This document shows positions 23,482 through 30,062 of a DNA stretch of 30,062 bases, piece after piece (position 1 is the stretch's first letter; each line of letters begins with the position of its first letter). Both the position numbers and the translations under genes were made by a program. Source of the stretch: Polaromonas sp. (lineage in GTDB: Bacteria > Pseudomonadota > Gammaproteobacteria > Burkholderiales > Burkholderiaceae_C); contig JANYFF010000121.1 of assembly GCA_025362825.1 (NCBI GenBank), forward strand, positions 1 to 30,062. Reading direction: 5' to 3'. The notes beneath the pieces were generated by a model. That model saw nothing but the letters and a program-made list of their open reading frames with translations. It was not told where the DNA came from and did no database searches.

Positions 23482-24414
23482 TCAATCAGGCTTTTGGCCA
23501 ATTTCAAAATTCGCCATCATCTCCAGCGCGCGCACCATTACAGAGTGATCCCACGCTTTGCCGCCATGTGCGGCGCACGAGTTGAACAACTCCTGGGCCA
23601 TCGCAGTGTTGGGCAGCGATACCCCCAGCGCGCGTGCGCTGCTGAGGGCAAGGTTCAGGTCTTTCTGATGCAATTCAATGCGGAAGCCGGCCTCGAAGGT
23701 GCGTTTGACCATGCGTTCGCCATGCACCTCCAGAATTTTTGAGGACGCAAAGCCACCCATCAAGGCCTGGCGCACGCGCGCCGGGTCAGCGCCGGCGCGT
23801 GCCGCAAACAGCAAGGCCTCGGCCACCGCTTCAATATTCAGCGCCACGATGATCTGGTTGGCTACCTTGGCAGTTTGTCCATCACCATTGCCACCCACCA
23901 GCGTGATGTTCTTGCCCATCAGCTCGAACAGCGGTTTAACACGTTCAAATACGCTATCCGGTCCACCAACCATGATGGACAGGGTGGCGTTTTTTGCACC
24001 TACCTCACCGCCGGAAACGGGGGCATCCAGATAGTCGCAGCCCAGTGCATTAATTTTTTTGGCGAACGTCTTTGTCGCGATTGGTGAGATCGAGCTCATA
24101 TCGATGACCAACTTGGGGGTGCGGCCGGTCGTCTCGGCGGTGGATGACTTTAGGCCGGCGGCAATACCTGCTTCGCCAAACAACGCGTCTTCCACATCCG
24201 GTGTATCAGGCACCATGATGAGGACGATGTCGGCCCGCTCGGCCACGCCAAGGGCACTCAAACATTGTGTAGCGCCACTGCTGGCAATGGCCTCGGGCAT
24301 CTTGCCAAGGCTGTAAACAAACAATTGGTGTCCGGCATTGATAAGGTGGCCCGCCATGGGCGTGCCCATGATGCCGAGACCGACGAAGCCGACTTTCAGG
24401 GTTTGGAAAGTCAT
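23482..24414 (-). CDS. glxR: Tartronate semialdehyde reductase (2-hydroxy-3-oxopropionate reductase)
   Basis: A 310-residue beta-hydroxyacid dehydrogenase. The cofactor motif GLGIMG is at residues 12-17, the substrate motif DAPVSGG at 130-136, and the catalytic lysine is Lys-183 in GQTAKVANQ. It reduces tartronate semialdehyde, the product of Gcl, to D-glycerate with NAD(P)H. The ATG at 24414 is preferred over a TTG 15 bases upstream because it gives the family N-terminus; the ribosome binding site is weak. It is the last gene of gcl-hyi-glxR, 29 bp after hyi. The name rests on the Gcl neighbourhood as much as on sequence, since 3-hydroxyisobutyrate dehydrogenase has the same motifs. Confidence 0.92.
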   Translation of the reverse strand: MTFQTLKVGFVGLGIMGTPMAGHLINAGHQLFVYSLGKMPEAIASSGATQCLSALGVAERADIVLIMVPDTPDVEDALFGEAGIAAGLKSSTAETTGRTPKLVIDMSSISPIATKTFAKKINALGCDYLDAPVSGGEVGAKNATLSIMVGGPDSVFERVKPLFELMGKNITLVGGNGDGQTAKVANQIIVALNIEAVAEALLFAARAGADPARVRQALMGGFASSKILEVHGERMVKRTFEAGFRIELHQKDLNLALSSARALGVSLPNTAMAQELFNSCAAHGGKAWDHSVMVRALEMMANFEIGQKPD

Positions 24415-24443
24415 TCGATGATCTTTCAATTTTCAGCCTCGGG

Positions 24444-25223
24444 TTATTGGGCGAGCTGCTGACGCCATCCCAGTCCGGCCTCGGTGGTCGTCGCGGGCTT
24501 GTATTCGCAGCCTATCCAGCCGCTATAGCCAATGCGGTCAAGGTGCGCGAACAAAAATGCGTAATTAATCTCTCCAGTACCGGGCTCGTTGCGTCCGGGG
24601 TTGTCGGCCAACTGAATGTGGCCGATGCGCGCGAGGTGCTTTTGCATCGATGCTGCCAGCTCGCCTTCCATGCGTTGCGCGTGGTAGATGTCGTATTGCA
24701 CGAAGGCGTTGTCGGCATTCACTTCGTCCAGAATGTCCAGCGCCTGGGCCGTGCGGGTCAAGTAGAAGCCTGCGATATCAAAGGTGTTGATTGGTTCGAT
24801 CAACAGTTTGAGGCTCACCTTCTTCAGCTCGTTAGCCGCGTAACGCAAGTTTTCTACCAAGGTTTTGCGTAGCACCGCGTCGCTGACACCGGCAGGCGCC
24901 TTGCCGGCCAGGCAGTTGAGTTGACCCACGTCCAGTGCTTTGGCATAAGTGATGGCCTGGGCCACGCCGGCACGAAATTCCTCCGAGCGGTCGGGGTGAC
25001 AGGCAATGCCACGCTCGCCCTCGTCCCAATTACCCGCGGGCAGGTTGTGCAGCACCAATTTGAGCTTATGGGCTCTCAGTCGGTTCCCGATGTCCTCAAT
25101 GCTGAAGGCATAAGGAAACAAAAATTCGACCGCCTCAAAGCCGGCTTTGGCGGCCTGCTCGAACCGGTCTAAAAAAGGATGCTCGTTGAACAGCATCGTG
25201 AGGTTCGCGGCAAAGCGGGGCAT
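24444..25223 (-). CDS. hyi: Hydroxypyruvate isomerase
   Basis: A 259-residue TIM-barrel isomerase of the AP-endonuclease-2/xylose-isomerase-like fold; E. coli Hyi has 258. The two catalytic glutamates are visible in LLIEPIN and WIGCEYKP. PRFAANLTMLFNEHPFLDRF at the start is typical of the family. It interconverts hydroxypyruvate and tartronate semialdehyde. The start has AAGGGAGA upstream. It lies 52 bp after gcl and 29 bp before glxR, the usual order in the glyoxylate carboligase operon. Confidence 0.94.
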   Translation of the reverse strand: MPRFAANLTMLFNEHPFLDRFEQAAKAGFEAVEFLFPYAFSIEDIGNRLRAHKLKLVLHNLPAGNWDEGERGIACHPDRSEEFRAGVAQAITYAKALDVGQLNCLAGKAPAGVSDAVLRKTLVENLRYAANELKKVSLKLLIEPINTFDIAGFYLTRTAQALDILDEVNADNAFVQYDIYHAQRMEGELAASMQKHLARIGHIQLADNPGRNEPGTGEINYAFLFAHLDRIGYSGWIGCEYKPATTTEAGLGWRQQLAQ

Positions 25224-25275
25224 GCATCGTCTCCCTTGTATTCAGGACTGTTTTTTGGGGTTTTGTGACGCGGCG

Positions 25276-27072
25276 TTATTCGAGCAGGCCGGCCAGCTCA
25301 AGCCCTTTCAAACCCTCAGGGTGCCGGCAATCGATATCTTCGAACTCGTTTACCTTGTCGATCTCGGTGCCCATCGCAATGTTGGTTACTTTCTCGAGAA
25401 TGATCTCCACCACCACCGGTACCCGGTGCTCGGCTGCAAGTGCTTGTGCCTGTTGCAGGGCTGCCTGGATATCGTCCGGATGCTTTACGCGCAGTGCCTT
25501 GCATCCCAGGCCCAGGACTACGGCGACGTGGTCTACGCCGTAGCTTCGAAGGTTGTCGGGCGAGGCCGGGACATTGATGTTGTCAAAAGCCAGCTGCACG
25601 CAGTAGTCCATCTCAAAACCGCGTTGTGCCTGGCGAATCAGCCCGAGGTACGAGTTGTTGACCAGCACATGCACATAAGGCAGCTTGAATTGCGCGCCCA
25701 CCGCGAGTTCTTCAAGCAGGAACTGGAAGTCGTAGTCGCCGGTAATGGCCACAACTGTGCGGGCCGGATCGGCGGCCACCACACCCAGCGCCGCAGGCAT
25801 TGACCAGCCCAGCGGCCCGGCCTGGCCGCAATTTATCCATTGGCGCGGCCCGTAGATGTTCAGAAATTGTCCGGCCGCTATCTGGCTCAATCCGATATTG
25901 CTCACATAAACGGTATCTCGGGGGAAGGCCTTGTTCATTTCCTCGTACACGCGTTGCGGCTTGATGGGCACGTTGTCGTAGTGCGTTTTTCGATGCATCA
26001 GGCGCTTGCGTTCGGCACAGCGGTGCGCCCAGTCGCTGCGGTCCGTCAATTGTCCAGACGCCTTGCGTTCGCGCGCGGCCTGCACGAAAAGCTCAAGCGC
26101 GGCCTTTGCGTCTGAAACAATGCCGAGGTCCGGCGTGAAAACGCGGCCAATCTGGGTTGGCTCGATGTCCACGTGCACAAACGTGCGCCCCTTGCAATAC
26201 ACCTCTGGCGAGCCGGTGTGGCGATTTGCCCAACGGTTGCCGATACCGAGTACAAAATCACTGGCCAGCATCGTCGCGTTGCCATAGCGGTGGCTGGTTT
26301 GAAGCCCGACCATTCCGGCCATCAGCGGATGGTCGTCGGGGATGATTCCCCAGCCCATCAGCGTGGGAATGACTGGCACGCCCGTAAGTTCGGCGAGCTC
26401 GATGAGTAGTGCGCACGCATCGGCATTGATGATGCCACCGCCGGCCACAATCAACGGCCGTTCTGACTTTGCCAACATGTCCAGAGCCTTGTCGATCTGC
26501 TTGCGTGTGGCTGCAGGCTTGTAAACGGGCAGCGGCTCGTACGTGTCGATGTCAAATTCAATTTCTGCCATCTGCACATCGAACGGTAAGTCCAGCAACA
26601 CGGGGCCAGGACGGCCAGAGCGCATCAAGTGAAAGGCTTGCTGGAAGGCGCGCGGCAATTGTCCCGGTTCACGCACGGTGCATGACCATTTGGTGACTGG
26701 CTTGGAGATGGACTCGATATCCACCGCTTGAAAATCCTCCTTGTAGAGTCGCGCGCGGGGCGCCTGGCCCGTGATGCAAAGAATCGGAATGCTGTCAGCG
26801 CTTGCCGAATACAGGCCAGTGATCATGTCCGTGCCACCTGGGCCGGAGGTGCCTATGCAAACACCGATATTGCCCGCTGCTGCGCGGGTATAGCCCTCAG
26901 CCATATGGGAGGCGCCCTCCACATGGCGTGCCAGGATATGGCTGATAGATTCCCGCTCCCGGAGGGCTGCATAAAGTGGGTTTATGGCAGCACCCGGCAC
27001 TCCGAATGCCTGCGTGATGCCTTCTTTTTCCATTACCAGTACAGCGGCCATGGCGGCCTTCATTTTTGCCAT
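25276..27072 (-). CDS. gcl: Glyoxylate carboligase (tartronate semialdehyde synthase)
   Basis: A 598-residue ThDP- and FAD-binding enzyme joining two glyoxylate molecules to tartronate semialdehyde and CO2; E. coli Gcl has 593. Its hallmark is present: Val-51 in ARHVEGASH replaces the glutamate that all other ThDP enzymes of this fold use. The cofactor motif begins GDYDFQFLLEELAVGAQ and ends NNSYLGLIRQAQ. CAGGAGAC lies upstream of ATG 27072. It is first in gcl-hyi-glxR and divergent from the LysR gene, with a LysR-type operator block between them. Glyoxylate may come from glycolate, purines or oxalyl-CoA reduction. Confidence 0.97.
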   Translation of the reverse strand: MAKMKAAMAAVLVMEKEGITQAFGVPGAAINPLYAALRERESISHILARHVEGASHMAEGYTRAAAGNIGVCIGTSGPGGTDMITGLYSASADSIPILCITGQAPRARLYKEDFQAVDIESISKPVTKWSCTVREPGQLPRAFQQAFHLMRSGRPGPVLLDLPFDVQMAEIEFDIDTYEPLPVYKPAATRKQIDKALDMLAKSERPLIVAGGGIINADACALLIELAELTGVPVIPTLMGWGIIPDDHPLMAGMVGLQTSHRYGNATMLASDFVLGIGNRWANRHTGSPEVYCKGRTFVHVDIEPTQIGRVFTPDLGIVSDAKAALELFVQAARERKASGQLTDRSDWAHRCAERKRLMHRKTHYDNVPIKPQRVYEEMNKAFPRDTVYVSNIGLSQIAAGQFLNIYGPRQWINCGQAGPLGWSMPAALGVVAADPARTVVAITGDYDFQFLLEELAVGAQFKLPYVHVLVNNSYLGLIRQAQRGFEMDYCVQLAFDNINVPASPDNLRSYGVDHVAVVLGLGCKALRVKHPDDIQAALQQAQALAAEHRVPVVVEIILEKVTNIAMGTEIDKVNEFEDIDCRHPEGLKGLELAGLLE

Positions 27073-27186
27073 TGATGTCTCCTGTTATTTGACTGAGCGG
27101 CGGGCTTGCTGCTGCTGTCAATGCAACACCAGCCCTGACCGGTGTGCGATGCACCGTGTCTGAGGCCAATGTAAAAACAAGAGACG

Positions 27187-27245
27187 ATTAATGACAGTTA
27201 AAGTATTTGATACTATCTATTAGCAATACGTTATGTATTGATTGG
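27187..27245. promoter_or_regulatory. LysR-type operator block, copy 2 (gcl/lysR divergent region)
   Basis: Contains the perfect palindrome AGTATTTGATACT (27202-27214) and a second one, CAATAC-N5-GTATTG (27224-27240), with centres 24 bp apart. This two-site layout is usual for LysR proteins. The second palindrome ends 11 bp before the LysR start codon, which suggests autoregulation. Confidence 0.82.
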
Positions 27246-27251
27246 GAAAAA

Positions 27252-28223
27252 ATGAAAAATGCGACGCTGCGCCAGTTAAAAGTCTTTGAATCAGTGGCCC
27301 GGAATTTGAGCTTCTCCCGGGCCGCAGAAGAGCTGCATTTGACGCAGCCTGCGGTGTCCATACAAGTAAAAAAACTTGTTGATCACGCCGGTCTGCCCCT
27401 GTTTGAACAGCTCGGAAAAAAGATCCACCTGACTCCCGCGGGTGTGGAGATGCTGCATTCCAGCAGGATCATCATCCAGCAGTTCAAGGAGGTTGAGGAC
27501 GCGATGGCGCAATTCAAGGGCGTGTCGGGCGGCAAGCTCAATGTTGCAGTCATCAGTGCTGGCGATTATTTTTTCCCGCGTTTGCTCGTTGAGTTTGCGC
27601 GGCGCCATGAAGGCGTTGCGCTGAACTTTGGTGTGTGCAATCGCGAGGAATTGCTTGATCAGCTCAACGACAACCTGACCGACCTTGCCATCATGGTCAG
27701 GCCGCCGCAAGACATGGATTTTGATACGGTCAGTGAACCGTTTGCGCCGCATCCCTATGTTTTTGTTGCTGCGCCGGATCATCCCCTGGCTGGCAAGAAA
27801 CGGATAGCCATGGCCCGCCTGACGCGTGAGCCGTTTGTGGTGCGTGAGAAAGGTTCCGACACCTGGAATTCAATGGAAGAAGGTTTTGGCCGGCATCTTG
27901 CCGAGCTGAATATCGTGATGGAGATCAAGAGCACTGAAACCATCAAGCAGGCCGTCATTGCCGGCATGGGTGTGAGTTTTCTTTCAGCGCACACTATCAG
28001 CCGCGAATTGCAGGTGGGCAGCCTCACCGTACTTGATGTTCAGGGTTTTCCGCTGATGCTCAACTGGTATGTGGTGCATCGCAGGAACAAGCGTCTGACG
28101 CCTGTGGCACAGGCTTTCAAGACCTTTCTTGTGACTGATGGCGCCGCGCTGATTGAGCAGACCATCGGGTTCACTCCAAAACGTGGTCGTCCGGCTACAG
28201 GCCGTCATGCACCTTCGGCCTAG
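27252..28223 (+). CDS. LysR family transcriptional regulator, CbbR-like
   Basis: A 323-residue LysR protein. The N-terminal helix-turn-helix (TLRQLKVFESVARNLSFSRA, AEELHLTQPAVSIQVKKL, LPLFEQLGKKIHLTPAG) is very close in wording to CbbR regulators of the Calvin cycle. The effector-binding domain follows. The start ATG 27252 is chosen because it gives the canonical MKNATLRQLKVFE beginning; an earlier start at 27207 would place coding sequence inside the operator. The gene is divergent from gcl. No RuBisCO gene is in view, so the likely targets are the gcl operon and the operon at 20972-23246, both of which carry the same operator block. A metabolite of glyoxylate or phosphoglycolate metabolism could be the effector (inference). 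Confidence 0.92.
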   Translation: MKNATLRQLKVFESVARNLSFSRAAEELHLTQPAVSIQVKKLVDHAGLPLFEQLGKKIHLTPAGVEMLHSSRIIIQQFKEVEDAMAQFKGVSGGKLNVAVISAGDYFFPRLLVEFARRHEGVALNFGVCNREELLDQLNDNLTDLAIMVRPPQDMDFDTVSEPFAPHPYVFVAAPDHPLAGKKRIAMARLTREPFVVREKGSDTWNSMEEGFGRHLAELNIVMEIKSTETIKQAVIAGMGVSFLSAHTISRELQVGSLTVLDVQGFPLMLNWYVVHRRNKRLTPVAQAFKTFLVTDGAALIEQTIGFTPKRGRPATGRHAPSA

Positions 28224-28226
28224 TTT

Positions 28227-29027
28227 CTAGCGCAACAGGAAATAAGCAGCCAGAAGATAAAGCACAGCCCCGAAGACTTTTTTCAGTGGGCGTATGTCCA
28301 TTCCGTGCGCGGTGCGCGCACCAAAGGGCGCTGTGCACATGCTGGCCAATGCGACGATGAACAGTCCCGGCAGGTACAGATAGCCCACAGAACCTGGTGG
28401 CATGGGCGGCATGTTTTGTCCGGCCCAAATATAGCCCAGCGTCCCTGCAAATGCTATGGGGAATCCCAGGGCTGCCGAGGTACCTACAGCATCATGGATT
28501 TTTACGTTGCACCAGGTCATGAACGGGACCGATACGAACGCACCCCCTGCGCCGACCAGCGCCGACACCATGCCAATCACCCCACCCATGCCGAGTGTGC
28601 CCGCCCGGCCCGGCAGGGTCCGGCTCGGCTTCGGCTTGCGGTCCAGAAACATCTGCGTGGCAGAAAAAGCCACAAAAACCGAGAACAGGATGCTCAACAC
28701 CCGGCCGGGCAAAGCCACTGCGATTTGCGCGCCAATCAGTGACCCCAGCAGGATCCCGGGCGTCAGCAAACGCACGACGGGCCAGAGCACTGCACCGCGC
28801 CGGTTGTGCGCGCGCACCGATGAGAGGGATGTGAAACAGATGGTTGCCAGCGATGTGGCGACCGCCATCTTCACAGCGTATTCCTGTGGGAATCCCTTGG
28901 ACGACAGGATGAAGGAAATGAAGGGAACCATCAGCATGCCGCCGCCTATGCCCAGCAGGCCGGCAAGAAAACCAGTCGCAGCTCCGAGCAACAGGAGTTC
29001 GACAATGAGTTGGGGTTCGACAGTCAT
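28227..29027 (-). CDS. TauE/SafE (TSUP) family membrane permease
   Basis: A 266-residue integral membrane protein with about eight hydrophobic segments. The N-terminal GFLAGLLGIGGGMLMVPF and the later SALVGAGGAFVSVPFM are the repeated glycine-rich signature of the TauE/SafE/DUF81 family. Members export or import organosulfur acids and other small anions such as sulfite, sulfoacetate or glycolate-like acids. It converges with the LysR gene with a 3-bp gap. The start is ATG 29027-29025. The 6S RNA gene lies just upstream on the same strand. Its substrate is unknown; the closeness to glyoxylate genes is only suggestive. Confidence 0.9.
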   Translation of the reverse strand: MTVEPQLIVELLLLGAATGFLAGLLGIGGGMLMVPFISFILSSKGFPQEYAVKMAVATSLATICFTSLSSVRAHNRRGAVLWPVVRLLTPGILLGSLIGAQIAVALPGRVLSILFSVFVAFSATQMFLDRKPKPSRTLPGRAGTLGMGGVIGMVSALVGAGGAFVSVPFMTWCNVKIHDAVGTSAALGFPIAFAGTLGYIWAGQNMPPMPPGSVGYLYLPGLFIVALASMCTAPFGARTAHGMDIRPLKKVFGAVLYLLAAYFLLR

Positions 29028-29083
29028 GGGGCGAGGCCGCGCCCGGATGGGGCCACGGGGAGGCTTGAAAGGATGGGAAAAAA

Positions 29084-29257
29084 GGTGTCTGCGAGTACCA
29101 CCGGACCGTCATCCTGAACCAGGGTTCAGGTGGGCGAGGGCAGTCTGGATTCGGGTTCGTCTAACGCGAGACGATCACACCACCCAGACAATTTACCAAG
29201 CCCGAGCTCAAAGAGCATTGGTACAAGGAAATATAAAGTCCAATGCGTACCGCAGAC
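29084..29257 (-). ncRNA. ssrS: 6S RNA
   Basis: Several signs agree. The 5' arm GTCTGCGGTAC (29257-29247) pairs with the 3' arm GTACTCGCAGAC (29098-29087) to close a rod of about 174 bases. Inside, CACCTGAACCCTGGTTCAGG resembles the conserved E. coli 6S segment CACCUUGAACCAAGGGUUCA. A T-run follows the 3' arm. The position directly downstream of zapA on the same strand is the conserved place in proteobacteria. 6S RNA mimics an open promoter and holds RNA polymerase-sigma70 in stationary phase. Exact ends are estimated from the stem and may shift by a few bases. Confidence 0.87.
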
Positions 29258-29263
29258 GACATG

Positions 29264-29291
29264 ATTGTAGGCCTGCGGGAAGGTTTGTGCA
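29264..29291 (-). promoter_or_regulatory. Predicted 6S RNA promoter
   Basis: On the minus strand TACAAT (29269-29264) stands seven bases before the predicted 5' end of the RNA. A partial -35 (TGCACA) lies 16 bp upstream. Confidence 0.6.
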
Positions 29292-29344
29292 GGTTGTGTA
29301 TGCCTGATAGCGAGTAAAGAATGGTCTGCAGAACGCAGAATTGC

Positions 29345-29689
29345 TTAAAGCAACTGCCCGTCCATGCCGAGTGCATGGTCCAGCCGTTGTATGAGCGCTG
29401 CCAGCTCAGGCTGGGCTTCACCTTGCAGGCTGGCGAACTCTGAGTTCACAGGCGTGATCGGCGTTGCCAACACAGCGGCCTCATGGCTGACGCGCTCGGG
29501 TACTTCAAACGCTAGGTTAAGCGCGGCAAGCACGGCGATGCGGTCGCGTGCCTTGATTTTGCCGGCATCACGGATCTTGCACATCGCCGCATCCACCTTG
29601 CTGACAGCGTCAAGCAGGCGGGCATCGCCGTTTTCCGGGCAGCCGAGTAGGTAGCTCTGCCCCATGATTTGTACTTCGAGCTGTTTCAT
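29345..29689 (-). CDS. zapA: Cell division protein ZapA
   Basis: A 114-residue ZapA homologue. It begins KQLEVQIMGQSYLLGCPENG, the typical FtsZ-binding globular head, followed by a helical segment (LLDAVSKVDAAMCKIRDAGK, RDRIAVLAALNLAFEV) that forms the dimer and tetramer coiled coil. The C-terminal part is somewhat extended. ZapA binds FtsZ at mid-cell and bundles protofilaments. Its ATG overlaps the stop of the upstream ZapB-like gene as ATGA, so the two are translated together. The 6S RNA gene lies about 90 bp downstream. Confidence 0.93.
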   Translation of the reverse strand: MKQLEVQIMGQSYLLGCPENGDARLLDAVSKVDAAMCKIRDAGKIKARDRIAVLAALNLAFEVPERVSHEAAVLATPITPVNSEFASLQGEAQPELAALIQRLDHALGMDGQLL

Positions 29690-29925
29690 CGGTCGCCTCC
29701 CAGCGCCGATGGCATGCTGGTGCCGGCGATTTCGGGCAGGCGTTCAAGCAGGGCGTCGACACGGGCGCGGGCTGCGCTCAGGCGTGATTTCAGGGAGTCG
29801 CGTTCATGCGTCAGCACGCTGACCTGCTCGCCCAGCAGGGCGTTCGTGCGCTGTAATTCCTCGTAGCGCAGCAGCAGCCGCTCCACGCGCTCGGTAATCT
29901 GGTCAATTTGGGTTTGATCCGGCAT
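29686..29925 (-). CDS. Small ZapB-like coiled-coil protein
   Basis: A 79-residue protein that is almost wholly a coiled coil from about residue 5 to 60 (ITERVERLLLRYEELQRTNA, LLGEQVSVLTHERDSLKSRL), followed by a short polar tail. It matches in size and place the small coiled-coil proteins upstream of zapA in beta- and gammaproteobacteria, often named ZapB-like. I chose ATG 29925-29923 over a start at 30054, since the extra 43 residues lack this character and the family is short. A TACAAT -10-like box lies at 29941-29936. It probably partners ZapA at the division ring. Confidence 0.8.
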   Translation of the reverse strand: MPDQTQIDQITERVERLLLRYEELQRTNALLGEQVSVLTHERDSLKSRLSAARARVDALLERLPEIAGTSMPSALGGDR

Positions 29926-30062
29926 ATCTTCTTGGATTGTAGGGTTTGCCGCAGCTTGCCGCGTAGAATCTCCCGTGTTGGTGCTCGCAGTGTGGTTCGC
30001 ACGCTGCAGTTCAACGGGAAGCAGGGGGGAGTCAAAGCCATCCAGACCGGACATTCCGGCAC
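29926..30062. other. Upstream region of the zap operon to the window end
   Basis: No gene is supported here. It should contain the promoter of the zapB-like/zapA/ssrS unit. The only box I can see, TACAAT at 29941-29936, would give a very short leader, so the real start may lie further upstream. Confidence 0.35.

Noticed and set aside
27207..27251. Upstream start of the LysR protein
   Set aside because: It would place 15 extra residues inside the operator palindromes; the family begins at MKNATLRQL.
29161..29421. Minus-strand open frame between zapA and the permease
   Set aside because: It begins inside zapA in another frame and runs through the 6S RNA gene.

Overview
The window looks like the chromosome of a betaproteobacterium of the order Burkholderiales, most likely family Comamonadaceae (Polaromonas, Variovorax or Rhodoferax type). 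The reasons are its high GC, the zapB-like/zapA/6S RNA order at the right end, an Ala-Lys-Pro-rich histone-H1-like protein fused to a SWIB domain, and intergenic repeats that I recognise from memory as typical of that family. The genus is not proven. I see no tRNA or rRNA genes, CRISPR array, prophage or insertion sequence.

Region 1 (1-8992) is a catabolic regulon of unknown substrate. A TetR-type regulator (8316-8963) sits next to an ABC importer operon (permease, periplasmic binding protein, ATPase) that ends in an enolase-superfamily enzyme. A second operon follows: a Gfo/Idh/MocA oxidoreductase, a 3-hydroxyisobutyrate-dehydrogenase-like enzyme, a DUF993 aldolase-like protein and the start of a secreted protein cut by the window edge. 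A 22-bp operator (two 8-bp half-sites around 6 bp, right half always GTGAATTA) occurs four times: before tetR, over the -10 of the importer promoter, before the oxidoreductase operon, and once in a gene-poor 500-bp gap. It ties the region into one regulon.

Region 2 (9000-12540) is a mixed stretch. It holds a small acidic unknown protein, a dispersed repeat, a generic thiamine-diphosphate (ThDP) enzyme, a bidirectional terminator, the SWIB/H1-like protein with 33-bp coding repeats, and about 660 bp without a convincing gene.

Region 3 (12540-20900) is an oxalate catabolism locus. Oxalyl-CoA decarboxylase (oxc) and formyl-CoA:oxalate CoA-transferase (frc) form an operon. They are followed by a PAS-domain protein and a second frc paralogue. 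A divergent Crp/Fnr-family regulator and an OxlT-like oxalate/formate antiporter complete the set. Near-identical FNR-like palindromes (TTGAY-CGCG-GTCAA) precede oxc and the antiporter. The oxc copy is centred exactly at -41.5 from the predicted start, as expected for an activator. A secreted protein of unknown function lies beyond.

Region 4 (20900-28225) is a glyoxylate assimilation locus. It holds gcl-hyi-glxR and a second operon of a small HAD-cap-like protein, a fumarylacetoacetate-hydrolase-family protein and a ketopantoate-reductase-family protein. A LysR regulator resembling CbbR lies divergent from gcl. A 59-bp block (47/59 identical by hand alignment) containing the palindrome AGTATTTGATACT precedes both operons. 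The ketopantoate-reductase-like enzyme may be an oxalyl-CoA reductase, which would join regions 3 and 4: oxalate to oxalyl-CoA, to glyoxylate, to tartronate semialdehyde, to glycerate.

Region 5 (28227-30062) carries a TauE/SafE-type permease, 6S RNA (ssrS), zapA and a small ZapB-like coiled-coil gene.
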